Shown piece after piece: positions 52,691 to 61,280 of a stretch of 64,000 nt of DNA (its first letter is position 1; the number at the start of each line of letters is the position of its first letter). The position numbers and the translations under genes are program-made. Source of the stretch: Schlesneria paludicola DSM 18645 (GTDB lineage: Bacteria; Planctomycetota; Planctomycetia; Planctomycetales; Planctomycetaceae); assembly GCF_000255655.1 (NCBI RefSeq), contig NZ_JH636434.1, positions 1,804,075-1,868,074 of the forward strand. Direction: 5' to 3'. Below the pieces are notes generated by a model. It saw only the letters and a list, made by a program, of their open reading frames with translations. It was not told where the DNA came from and did no database searches.

Positions 52691-54954
52691 CGGGCCGCCG
52701 TAATAGACGCGCCCCTGACAACCATCAACGCCGCGTGGGTTTCTTTCGTCGCCTTGGATTCGCTGCTCGATATGAGAGCCACCGTCCAGTTTTTAAGCTC
52801 GCCGAAACCAAGCAGCTTCTGGATGTATTTGATCAGCAGGTCACATTCAGCGAGGCGGCACAGCGGATGGACCGTAAAACTCTCTAAAAAGCTTATGATC
52901 CGGGCTGCCGGGACATTTTTCCATTCAACCCGTCTCGGCAGGGATTGCGGTTGTGGCAATGAACGCAACCAGGATTCGGTCGCTTTCATATTGCCTTCCT
53001 GGATTTTGGCATCCTTGTGGAAGATCGTTGTTTGCACAAGATGGCCGGAGAATGACACCTGCATTCGCCTGCCATGTCGTATTTTATTGGCGGCAGTGAT
53101 ATTCAGACCGTCCGGGTGCGTCCGAACCTTGAGTCCGTAATCCTCAGGCGTAAGCTTACTGAGTTCCATGAAGTTGAATTCCCGCCGCAACTCTTCATTT
53201 GCCACCGCAATATGCTCGTACCAGCCAACAAGATCGCCGGTGGTGTAGAGGCGGCAGAGATCCACATAACCGGGCCGATATCCAAACCAGCGCCCCATCT
53301 GGAGCAGCGTGTCGTAGTTTTTGGCGGGACGGATGTAATAGCTTACCGAAAGCCCTTCGAGCGTCAGACCTCGCGATAGCTTGTCACCGCCCACGGCAAC
53401 GACGTTCAGACCAGTTGCATTTGACGGATCATCGTAGTCCAAAACGCCGCCCGCATCCCCGTTGATACCTCGTACTTCAATTCTGGTAATCGCGGTGAGA
53501 AGCTCAGCGCGCACCTCTTTCCAGGTCAGTGGCGTCATCTGGGGATCATCAATCTTTATATTCGCGGACGTTGGCAAATAATTCATGTTCCAGAGTTCTT
53601 CCAGTTGCCCGACGAACTGGACCGCCTGTTTTCCGGTGTTGTATTCCAGCATCCGCGTCATGTGGACGAGTTCGGCATAGATCAGATCCATGACCTGGGT
53701 CTGTACGAGATTGAACCGCGTGACATGCACTAGCATCGAATTGTGGGCATCTTTCTGGCCTCGTACACGGCGTGCAGCGCAGGTGATGACAAAGGACTGC
53801 AATGCGCTGATGAGGGATTTTGGCAGCTCCTTGCACACCCCATTGATGCGATGGTCACAGAACCAGCTTTTGGCGTATTGTGACGTTACTTCCGCTTCAA
53901 TGAAATCTCCGCCAAGTCCCGCCTCGGGAACGACGATTTCGCCAAGATGCTTTCGTATCAACTCCCCCAGCTCATCGCTGTCGGCTTTTTTTGCACCGGC
54001 ATTTGCCCAGCGGCTGGTTATCTGGCCGCGCAACCCTTCCTCCCATGCAGTGTCGGAATCGGCACTCTTAGGCGTGAGACCGCTACGGAGCTTCGGCAGA
54101 TCGTCCAGCACTTCCGAAACTGAAACCGCTTTATGCGGCTTCAGCTTCTTCGGATTTACGGAAATGATGTCATCCCTGATACCCAGAAGTATGATGCGGT
54201 GACGCGCCTGCGGGACTCCAAATTTCTCGGTGCGGATGACTGCTCCATCGAGTTCAGCATTCTCAAAAAGCCGTCCATCACAAAGGGAATAAATTCGGTA
54301 ACCGCCCTTGCGAACATGTTTGCAAGGGCGCCCTTCGCGCGTGACTGCTATGGCCGGGTCGCGCAAGTCATCCAGGATGCGATCGAACATGCGGATGTTG
54401 TTCAACGTTGCCGAAAGCAGGCCCTTGACATTCTCCATAATGAAAACTGCCGGTCGATGTTCGGCCAGTATCTGGAGATATTCCACATAGAGGAGCTGCC
54501 GCGCATCGTTGGCGGGAACGTAGTCGGGATTGCCCTGGTTTCGTGAACGGCCAGCGATGGAATACGCCTGGCACGGTGGGCCCCCGATCAGAACCCAATC
54601 CGAACTCTTATCCAGAGATTTGACGATCCTTTGATAGACATTCTCTGTTGGTTCGCCGCCCGGCCCGAGCGTAATATTCCAGCAATGGGCTTCACTTGCT
54701 TTCGCCTGCTGCTTGTGTGCCTCATACAATGCATCAATGTGGAGTTCGCCACGAAGGCACCGGTAGTAATCGTCAGGGACATTCGGTCCGAACTGGCGGA
54801 AGAAGGATCGTAAGCGAAGCGTTTCGGCTGCAATCGCATCCTTCTCTATCGAGAGCACAACATCAAAAGCGGTTTCGCCGGACTCGGTTTTAACGGTGGA
54901 GAAACCTTCGCTCAGGCCGCCGGGGCCCGCGAAAATGTCGACGACTTTGATCAT
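52642..54954 (-). CDS. chimeric cytosine-C5 methyltransferase fused to the C-terminal half of a Z1-domain protein
   Basis: 770 codons from ATG 54954 (GAGGT upstream). Residues 1-374 are a C5 DNA methyltransferase with motif I (DIFAGPGGLSEGF), motif IV (GGPPCQAYS, Cys128), motif VI (ENVKGL) and motif VIII (QARHRI), but the C-terminal motifs IX and X are missing. From about residue 375 (ELPKSLISALQSF) the protein is the Z1 domain (SMLVHVTRFNLVQ, then VGGDKLSRGLTLEGLSVSYY and QMGRWFGYRPGY), lacking its N-terminal ATPase half. The last ~30 residues read into AbiEii sequence out of frame. An internal deletion in a Dcm-...-Z1 defence cluster explains this best. Confidence 0.75.
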   Translation of the reverse strand: MIKVVDIFAGPGGLSEGFSTVKTESGETAFDVVLSIEKDAIAAETLRLRSFFRQFGPNVPDDYYRCLRGELHIDALYEAHKQQAKASEAHCWNITLGPGGEPTENVYQRIVKSLDKSSDWVLIGGPPCQAYSIAGRSRNQGNPDYVPANDARQLLYVEYLQILAEHRPAVFIMENVKGLLSATLNNIRMFDRILDDLRDPAIAVTREGRPCKHVRKGGYRIYSLCDGRLFENAELDGAVIRTEKFGVPQARHRIILLGIRDDIISVNPKKLKPHKAVSVSEVLDDLPKLRSGLTPKSADSDTAWEEGLRGQITSRWANAGAKKADSDELGELIRKHLGEIVVPEAGLGGDFIEAEVTSQYAKSWFCDHRINGVCKELPKSLISALQSFVITCAARRVRGQKDAHNSMLVHVTRFNLVQTQVMDLIYAELVHMTRMLEYNTGKQAVQFVGQLEELWNMNYLPTSANIKIDDPQMTPLTWKEVRAELLTAITRIEVRGINGDAGGVLDYDDPSNATGLNVVAVGGDKLSRGLTLEGLSVSYYIRPAKNYDTLLQMGRWFGYRPGYVDLCRLYTTGDLVGWYEHIAVANEELRREFNFMELSKLTPEDYGLKVRTHPDGLNITAANKIRHGRRMQVSFSGHLVQTTIFHKDAKIQEGNMKATESWLRSLPQPQSLPRRVEWKNVPAARIISFLESFTVHPLCRLAECDLLIKYIQKLLGFGELKNWTVALISSSESKATKETHAALMVVRGASITAARWGSAANTPCRKSNST

Positions 54955-55110
54955 CCTTGATCTGACCTCGCCTTCGGCGGCAGGCACTTCATGACGTACA
55001 AAGCCTGGGTGGGTTGATTTTGAGTGATTTCTGCGGTTTGGGCGGTCCAAATCGTTTTGGACAAAAAGCGACCAAAGGTGATCAACAGTTGTCTGGGAGG
55101 ACTTAAAAAA

Positions 55111-55821
55111 TCAGAACAAAAGTGCCTCTCGCTTCCTTAGTAACAATCCCAATTGCTCTGCACGGATTCGCATGGCCTCGGCGGAAACTTGGAATAAGGC
55201 AGCAAACGGACGGACCGCAGTTTCCATGAGAGATTCGTCCGTGAAACCCTCGGTATTCCCGGCTCGCAGATCGGGCAGGTAGATGGGTTCCAGGTTTCCG
55301 CGCCATTCTTCCCAGGCTTGTTTGACTATGTCGCGGGGCATCAGCAAACAGGACGCGAAGCGGTTCGCCTGGTATTCGATGGGTTCGGTGTCGCTCGAAC
55401 GGCAGATATATTCTGGCCGGGCCACACCTTCTGCAAACAGAGAAACCTGATTGGCGTTGCGCTGGAATAATTGGCGGTGAAGACGCCAGTGTCCGGCTTC
55501 GTGTGCGAGTGTGAAGTTGTAGCGTCCGAGCATGGGAGGATTCTCGGACGGGTCGAGGCGATGATCGATGCCCACACGCTTTTCATTGACCCACAAAGCG
55601 CCATGAACATCAGGAACGCCGAAGAGTTTCTGCATATCAAGGAACTCAAGCGTTAGCCCGAAGTGAATTTCGACGATTTCATCGATGGGGATTGGTGGCG
55701 TGACAACCGGTCCATGCTTCTTTCCATATTCGGCGAGCAGGATTGCTGCTTCGTCCTCGAATGCGCGATCAGTCAGGAATGGCAACTTAGGACCGGAACT
55801 TGATAACAGCCGTTTTGGCAT
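55111..55821 (-). CDS. capP: ImmA/IrrE-type zinc metallopeptidase, CapP-like
   Basis: 236 residues. The zinc motif is His107-Glu108-x2-His111 (LAHEAGHWRLH), with EYQANRFASCLLMP supplying the third ligand (Glu), as in ImmA/IrrE peptidases. It starts three bases after the XRE repressor gene in an operon that diverges from the CBASS genes. CapP proteins cut the CapH repressor, probably on sensing DNA damage, to raise CBASS expression. The pairing and location fit that model; the name is by context and motif. Confidence 0.8.
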   Translation of the reverse strand: MPKRLLSSSGPKLPFLTDRAFEDEAAILLAEYGKKHGPVVTPPIPIDEIVEIHFGLTLEFLDMQKLFGVPDVHGALWVNEKRVGIDHRLDPSENPPMLGRYNFTLAHEAGHWRLHRQLFQRNANQVSLFAEGVARPEYICRSSDTEPIEYQANRFASCLLMPRDIVKQAWEEWRGNLEPIYLPDLRAGNTEGFTDESLMETAVRPFAALFQVSAEAMRIRAEQLGLLLRKREALLF

Positions 55822-55824
55822 GAA

Positions 55825-56178
55825 TTACTGCCCCTCCTTCTGCATGCGTTCTGCATTTTCACGAAGCTTGCGTAACTGTTCAGGGGTTAGGCCGCGAACG
55901 GCGCGTAGCAGATCGGGGACAGCCGTCGGAGATTCGCGAATAATGTCTGGCAGGTCTTCAGTTAAACGACCGGCGAGGGCAGTCCATTCGTCGATGCTCT
56001 CGCCCAGCAGCTCCGCCATCTTCTTCACACGGTCGGCAGTTGGTGGGTCAACATTGTCCTGCTCGACCTGCGAAAGATAGGTTGGGCTGATTCCCACAAG
56101 TTCTGCGAACTTTCGCAAGCTAAAACCTCTTTCGACTCGCTTCTCACGAAGATGCTGTCCAAATGTTTTCTTAGCCAT
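55825..56178 (-). CDS. capH: XRE-family repressor, CapH-like
   Basis: 117 residues from ATG 56178 (GGAG upstream; longer starts add no known sequence). A canonical XRE helix-turn-helix (SLRKFAELVGISPTYLSQVE) is followed by a helical tail (SPTAVPDLLRAVRGLTPEQL) that could dimerise. It is co-transcribed with the metallopeptidase and divergent from the Trip13-HORMA-CD-NTase operon. By analogy with CapH it would repress that operon until cleaved by its partner protease. Confidence 0.8.
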   Translation of the reverse strand: MAKKTFGQHLREKRVERGFSLRKFAELVGISPTYLSQVEQDNVDPPTADRVKKMAELLGESIDEWTALAGRLTEDLPDIIRESPTAVPDLLRAVRGLTPEQLRKLRENAERMQKEGQ

Positions 56179-56286
56179 TTCAAGATTCTCCATAGATGGC
56201 TTTTCGAAACATCGCATTGAGCGCGGCGACGAAACCGGCCCCGGCAAAACGCATGGCCTGGTTTCTTGAGTTCAAGATTATTGTTA

Positions 56287-56448
56287 AGTAAACAGCGAAC
56301 ACGCTAAATCCTACCCGCTGACCTGAGCGCAGACAACAGTGTCGAGACAGAAAGTCTATTGATTATTGGCTTTATACCGATTGTACTGATCAGGTGTTTT
56401 ATTTTGATGTGGGCTTGCGTTTCACGGCCATAGTGTTTACTGTTTACT
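56287..56448. promoter_or_regulatory. candidate CapH operators in the CBASS divergent promoter region
   Basis: TGTTTACT occurs at 56434-56441 and 56441-56448 (plus strand, tandem) and in inverted form AGTAAACA at 56287-56294. One group lies near each divergent start, so a single regulator could control both directions. Confidence 0.45.
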
Positions 56449-56506
56449 GCACACGGACGCCGTGGCGTCGGGGGCGGTAAAGCAAAATCAACGTACGGAG
56501 TATGGC

Positions 56507-57490
56507 ATGAGAAAGTCTTCACTGGATGACGAGCAAAACGGCGAAAACAGGATCGCAAAGTTTCCTCAAATCGCGCCGGGATCGGGTGGATCGAGGTCGG
56601 GTGGTGTGGATGCTGTAGGTGTCCTCGATAGCAGAATGCTTCCTGACCAGGAGTTCATGTCCCAATGGGACGCCGTGATCATTGATCCTGGACAAAAGGA
56701 CCGGCTTCTATCGCAGGCAATTTTGAATTTCACACTCAGGGAGAAGGTAAATCGATCAAATTTGCCATTGCATGGCCTGATCGTCTTGCATGGGCCGCCG
56801 GGGACTGGAAAGACGTCGCTGGCACGCGGGCTGGCGTCGCGAACCGCTGAGGCAATCGGCAGGCTCGGACATTTCCGCTACATCGAAGTTGAACCGCATG
56901 CCCTCACCGGGGCGGCCCTCGGCAAGAGCCAACGGGCTGTGCGTGATTTGCTCGGCCAGACGGTCGCAGAGCAGGCCGAACGCGGGCCGTTGATCGTTCT
57001 GCTTGATGAAGTGGAAACTCTGGCGGCTGATCGCGGGCGAATGAGTATGGATGCGAATCCAATCGACGTACACCGGGCAACCGATGCTGTCTTGGCACAA
57101 CTGGACCAGCTCGCCTCGAAATACCCGCACCTGTTATTCATCGCAACGAGCAATTTTACCCGAGCTGTCGACGGTGCCTTCCTTTCCCGCGCCGACCTGA
57201 TCGAAAACATCGGCCTGCCAGGAGCGGACGCGTGTAGCGCCATTCTGCGATCAGCGGTGGAGGAGCTGGCAAGGTCGTTCCCCGCCACGGGGCGCATTCC
57301 GCAGGATGCCGATTTCATGCGTGCTGCGAAGCATTGCGTTGGCCTTGATGGGCGACGCATCCGCAAGCTCGTGATTTCGGCATGCGCACTTCGTAAGCAG
57401 ACCGCAATTGATCCGAACGGATTGACTGCCGCCGACATCCTTCAAGCAGCGAAACAGGCCCAGGAAGAACTGAAATCTATCAAGGAGTAA
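56507..57490 (+). CDS. cap6: Trip13/Pch2-like AAA+ ATPase of type III CBASS
   Basis: 327 residues from ATG 56507 (GGAG upstream; a GTG at 56462 would add 15). AAA+ core with Walker A (GPPGTGKTS, 96-104), Walker B (IVLLDEVE, 163-170) and a Pch2-like sensor region (FIATSNFTRAVDGAFLSRAD). In CBASS this enzyme remodels the HORMA protein to hold signalling off in uninfected cells. It is first in a five-gene operon in which joins are 5 bases, then two four-base overlaps, then 15 bases. Confidence 0.88.
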   Translation: MRKSSLDDEQNGENRIAKFPQIAPGSGGSRSGGVDAVGVLDSRMLPDQEFMSQWDAVIIDPGQKDRLLSQAILNFTLREKVNRSNLPLHGLIVLHGPPGTGKTSLARGLASRTAEAIGRLGHFRYIEVEPHALTGAALGKSQRAVRDLLGQTVAEQAERGPLIVLLDEVETLAADRGRMSMDANPIDVHRATDAVLAQLDQLASKYPHLLFIATSNFTRAVDGAFLSRADLIENIGLPGADACSAILRSAVEELARSFPATGRIPQDADFMRAAKHCVGLDGRRIRKLVISACALRKQTAIDPNGLTAADILQAAKQAQEELKSIKE

Positions 57491-57495
57491 TTGCA

Positions 57496-57969
57496 ATGGC
57501 TGTGGTGGCACGTCGAATCCGGGCAACGCCCGAACGCGGTGCGGCTGATGCGTGGCAGGTGATCGTAGACTTAATCGCCCCCACGGATGGTGCGGCTCGC
57601 CGGGAATTGATCGGTATCGAGGGGATTGCGTCGTCGATTATTTCGACTGAATCACCCAAAGATGCGGCAATGGTTGTACGTGGTAACGGTCCGCGTGTTC
57701 GGATGTATTGTCTCTATGACGACGATGCTATTGCGGGAGACGACGCCAATGAATCTGCACTGGCGGAGTGCCCAACCGAAGGTGATTGGTCGATGAGCCT
57801 GCCAGCGGATGCGGAGGATGTCTCGTGGGTCAGGGATGCGCTTGCCAAGAAATCAAAGCGGGTGACGGTTCGGGAGAAGAACGAAACGGTCAAAGATGAT
57901 GAGGAACCGTCGAAAAAGTCGGCTGCCACCGAAGCGGCAATAAACATGGAGGCATTTCTACGACCATGA
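57496..57969 (+). CDS. small CBASS accessory protein, possibly Cap8-like HORMA partner
   Basis: 157 residues, AAGGAG before the start. An alpha/beta N-terminal domain (~1-115) is followed by a charged, probably flexible linker (~116-140) and a hydrophobic end (INMEAFLRP). In two-HORMA CBASS systems the partner protein carries a closure peptide at a terminus, and this layout would fit. I cannot confirm a HORMA fold in its first domain. Its stop overlaps the HORMA gene start by four bases, so the two products are probably made in equal amounts. Confidence 0.55.
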   Translation: MAVVARRIRATPERGAADAWQVIVDLIAPTDGAARRELIGIEGIASSIISTESPKDAAMVVRGNGPRVRMYCLYDDDAIAGDDANESALAECPTEGDWSMSLPADAEDVSWVRDALAKKSKRVTVREKNETVKDDEEPSKKSAATEAAINMEAFLRP

Positions 57970-58469
57970 GTACTTTTGTTAGCGGTTACACGTATGCGCA
58001 TTCCGTGACCTTCGTCACGGATAAAATGTTGATGGCGATTAAAGAAATTATCAGGTGCAGCGGGCTCAGCCCTGAAAAGTTGACATCCAGTTGGAAGGTC
58101 CTGCAACGGGGGATTAACACCTGGTTGAATTCCCGCGATTTGGAAACCGTTGTCCTGGAAGTTTACAACCCGAAAACCGACGCCCTGATTGGTGCCTGGG
58201 ATTTCGACATCTTCTACGGCGCTGCTGGTGATTGCGCCATGTGGGTGAATACAGACGATATCAAATACCACATCCTTAAAGCCGGGCAATGGCCATCGGA
58301 TTGCGACTATCGAATTGTGCTATGCACGAAAAGCGGTCGCCCGGATGTTGAAGGCTTCAGGGGCACGACGCTCCGGTCCCGGGACGGATTCGTCCGGCAA
58401 AGTATTGGCACGACGATCGACGGAAATGGGCTGGGGGCGGGAACCGCATATTGGAGGGCCGTAAAGTGA
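57966..58469 (+). CDS. cap7: bacterial HORMA-domain protein of type III CBASS
   Basis: 167 residues. The sequence VTFVTDKMLMAIKEIIRCSG, the following LERGI-like stretch (VLQRGINTWLNSRDLE), the LEVYNPKTDALIGAWDFDI strand pair and the end RDGFVRQSIGTTI match CBASS HORMA (Cap7) proteins as I know them. When bound to a closure peptide, HORMA activates the adjacent CD-NTase; the Trip13-like ATPase reverses this. Overlaps both neighbours by four bases. Confidence 0.82.
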   Translation: MSTFVSGYTYAHSVTFVTDKMLMAIKEIIRCSGLSPEKLTSSWKVLQRGINTWLNSRDLETVVLEVYNPKTDALIGAWDFDIFYGAAGDCAMWVNTDDIKYHILKAGQWPSDCDYRIVLCTKSGRPDVEGFRGTTLRSRDGFVRQSIGTTIDGNGLGAGTAYWRAVK

Positions 58470-59362
58470 TTACTGTTGCCGAAGCATTTAAGAAATTCCG
58501 AAGTCGACTTGAACTGAGCGACCGTGAACAAGATGACGCTTCACGACGCCATAACGAAATCCGGGATTTCCTGAAGACCATGTTCGACGTGGAAAACGAC
58601 TTCCTTACTGGCTCGTACAAACGATGGACAAAAACAAAGCCATTGAAGGACGTGGACATATTCTGCGTGCTTGGCCAGAAGGAGCGCCACCGGCGCGACA
58701 AACCGCCCGGTGACCTGTTGAAAGCGTTCGAAGACGCATTGGTTGAGAAGTATGGACGCGACAAAGTGTCGCGTCAGCGCCGATCGGTAACGGTCGATTT
58801 CGGGGTTACTACGAACGAGGATGAAGATACGGGCGGCAAGGTCATGAGCTTTGACGTGGTGCCCGCATTCACGAAAAACAATCACTACGAAATCCCGGAT
58901 ACCTCCACGACCTCTGGTTGGACTGAAACGAACCCCCAAGTCCATCACGATTTGGCGGTGGAAGCGCAGAAAAAATACGACGGCGAATGGAAGGGGATCG
59001 TCCGGATGACCAAGAAATGGAATGCCAACCAGGGTAAACCGGTCAAGCCGTCATTCCTGATTGAAGTGATGGCCCTGGAACTATTGCATCCTCCGTTTGG
59101 TGGCGACTATCGCTTCGAGATCAAGGCTTTTCTGGCGAGCCTTGCTGACCGCCTTGATGAAACCTGGGCAGACCCGGCCAGGCTCGGACCGCCGGTTAGT
59201 GACGCGATGGATCAGGTCGCCCGTGACGCGGCTAAAATCAAACTGCGGCAAGGTTCGGACGCGGCGGCGAAGGCAATTCAGCTTGAACGGCAGGGAAAGA
59301 ACGGCGAGGCGTTGAGAGTCTGGCGGACCGAAGTGTTCGGCCCTATGTTTCCGTTGTCGTAA
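58466..59362 (+). CDS. CD-NTase (cGAS/DncV-like nucleotidyltransferase), type III CBASS
   Basis: 298 residues from GTG 58466, chosen for GGAGG eight bases upstream and a four-base GTGA overlap with the HORMA gene. Active-site motifs are LTGSYKRWTK (Gly49-Ser50) with Asp62/Asp64 (KDVDIFCV) and the third acid Asp130 (SFDVVPAF). The C-terminal helical domain with PPFGGDYRFEIKAFLASL is typical of clade C/D enzymes. It should make a cyclic oligonucleotide, probably cyclic tri-AMP given the NucC-like effector downstream. Confidence 0.9.
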   Translation: MITVAEAFKKFRSRLELSDREQDDASRRHNEIRDFLKTMFDVENDFLTGSYKRWTKTKPLKDVDIFCVLGQKERHRRDKPPGDLLKAFEDALVEKYGRDKVSRQRRSVTVDFGVTTNEDEDTGGKVMSFDVVPAFTKNNHYEIPDTSTTSGWTETNPQVHHDLAVEAQKKYDGEWKGIVRMTKKWNANQGKPVKPSFLIEVMALELLHPPFGGDYRFEIKAFLASLADRLDETWADPARLGPPVSDAMDQVARDAAKIKLRQGSDAAAKAIQLERQGKNGEALRVWRTEVFGPMFPLS

Positions 59363-59377
59363 ATGAGAGGTAAAAGC

Positions 59378-60127
59378 ATGCCTGGGTCCCACCTGAGTAA
59401 GTTGCGCGGAATGGAGTTTCTCCAGCGTGCGTTTGCAAGTGAGCAGTCGTGCCTCGTTGCAAAACTTCGGTCGTCAGATCGGATTGTCCATGACGGCGAT
59501 CGTGGCGAGGTCAATGAACAATACTTCATCGAGGTGCTAAGAAATTACCTGCCGAACCGTTACACGGTCCACAAGGCCACGATCCTTGATAGCGACGGGC
59601 AGGTATCGGACTCCATCGACGTGGTGGTACATGACCGTCAATACACACCAACCCTTTTGGATAGCGAATCACATCGCTACATACCGGCAGAAGCGGTCTA
59701 TGCCGTATTCGAATGCAAGCCTACCATCGACAAAGGGTATCTCGAATATGCGGGCAAGAAAGCCGAATCAGTTCGTCGGCTGAAACGAACCTCCGTGCCG
59801 ATTACGCATGCTGGCGGCTCATATCCCGCCAAACCTCATTTCGAGATTCTTGCCGGTATCCTCGCCATTGATGCGGATTGGAAAGAGGGATTCTCAACGT
59901 CGTTTGAGACCTGCCATTCCGAACTGAAGGGCCTTTCCAGGTTGGACTGTGGGCTTGCCGTCGATGGGCATGCATTTGATACTTTTGAGCAGGGTGGGGC
60001 TTATACCTACTGCAAATCCAACAATGCCCTGGTCTTCTTTTTGTTCCGGCTGCTCAACCAGCTTCAGTCGCTCGGGACAGTTCCCGCAATCGATTGGAAT
60101 GCATACGCATCGCAGTTGTCGAAGTAA
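59378..60127 (+). CDS. nucC: NucC-like DNA endonuclease effector (PD-(D/E)XK fold)
   Basis: 249 residues from ATG 59378 (GAGAGG upstream). Active site is Asp81 (DSIDVVVHD), then 30 residues to Glu112-Cys-Lys114 (AVFECKP), matching the ID-x30-ExK arrangement described for NucC, with Cys in place of Ala. The preceding HDGDRGEVNEQYF resembles DUF6602 nucleases, so membership in that related group is possible. In type III CBASS, NucC forms cA3-bound hexamers that destroy the chromosome and kill the infected cell. Last gene of the operon. Confidence 0.78.
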   Translation: MPGSHLSKLRGMEFLQRAFASEQSCLVAKLRSSDRIVHDGDRGEVNEQYFIEVLRNYLPNRYTVHKATILDSDGQVSDSIDVVVHDRQYTPTLLDSESHRYIPAEAVYAVFECKPTIDKGYLEYAGKKAESVRRLKRTSVPITHAGGSYPAKPHFEILAGILAIDADWKEGFSTSFETCHSELKGLSRLDCGLAVDGHAFDTFEQGGAYTYCKSNNALVFFLFRLLNQLQSLGTVPAIDWNAYASQLSK

Positions 60128-60167
60128 GGGCCCTCATTGTTGGTCTCGTACCTGAGATTGTCGCCTA

Positions 60168-60497
60168 ATGAAGCGTTGGTCCGTCGTCCTTGCGCTTCCA
60201 TTGCGTCGCAATTCGTTCCTGAAAGGTCATCGGCAGGTGACCCCAACATTTAGGAACATGGTTAGAGGTCATAATCTTCATCACAACTTCGATCTCGATA
60301 GGGTGATTCAAGATATCGTCCGCTTCCCAAGTATCGGTGAACAGAAGCTGGGCGATCTTTCGGGGCTTCGGGTCTACAAATTCTGGATGGGGGAGCAACT
60401 GCTGCTTCTGGCCTACGAACCGGCAGAGGCGGATAGGCTCATTCTGCATGGTGTTGGGTCTCACGCAAACTTTCAAAGTGATCTAAAAGTCTTCTGA
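60168..60497 (+). CDS. RelE/ParE-superfamily toxin-like protein, orphan
   Basis: Up to 109 residues; a GTG near 60237 may be the true start. KLGDLSGLRVYKFWMGEQLL, LLAYEPAEADRLILH and GVGSHANFQSDLK match a RelE/ParE-type family ending GSHENFYRDLK. The usual NFY is NFQ here. The N-terminal ~25 residues do not fit the family and may be out of context. No antitoxin gene precedes (40-base gap to nucC) or follows, so it is probably an orphan or decaying toxin. Confidence 0.55.
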   Translation: MKRWSVVLALPLRRNSFLKGHRQVTPTFRNMVRGHNLHHNFDLDRVIQDIVRFPSIGEQKLGDLSGLRVYKFWMGEQLLLLAYEPAEADRLILHGVGSHANFQSDLKVF

Positions 60498-61228
60498 TTG
60501 TGTCGCAATCGTGTTTGTACGGGTTGCATTGTGGTGGCTGTCGCGATGGATCGGCGACAGGCTTTCTTTACGTCGCGTTGGATGGCGACGTCACGTGTTT
60601 GACGATTTAGGGAGAATCGTCAGACATCAAAAGCGGGCGCAGGCGTCGAGGCTAAATTCGGACCTGAGCGGAGGCGAAGGGGCGAATTTCCCCGGGAAAC
60701 CCGGCCTATGCTGTGCATAGGGAAGACGCCTGTGCATTGGATACGACGACATTCATTTCGAGATCGAATTCAGTGATGTTTCCATGAATATGAAAGCCAA
60801 ATTTGCCCCAATGTTGATTTTTCCGAAAAACCAAGTATTCCAAACTTCGTGCCCTTGAATGTCACCTATCTGTTGTTTTTATGTAATCTCACAAGTCCAT
60901 GCGGCGCAACAGATTCTGACGTGGACTCTCGGATGAATTTGGCATCCGTCGAGTCGAATCGAGTCCTACGGTCGAAGAACCTGCAACCTGGACTGATTTC
61001 AACTGTCGGTTATTTATTGCCGCATTCGACATTCCAAATCAGGGAATTTGGGTGCCGGCCAGTTCACTCCAGCAACTTGAGATTCTCTTCGAGCGGCATC
61101 GGAAAAATACCTTCGCCACGGCATTACTGGCCCGCGAGATGAGGAACAAGGCCGAGTTCCTCTGAGTCGGATGCATTCGATTTCTGTTCTAATAGAGCGA
61201 GGAATCCGTCGACTGTCCGACGCGAGGC
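60498..61228. other. region without recognised gene
   Basis: About 730 bases between the toxin-like gene and the IS66 left end. One plus-strand frame ending at 61165 reads as a helical, charged tail (LAREMRNKAEFL) of no known family and may be the end of a lost gene. Nothing else stands out. Confidence 0.35.
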
Positions 61229-61280
61229 GTGTCCGTTCGGCGGCGGACAGGTATCAATTGTGGGAAGAATGGCCCGGGCG

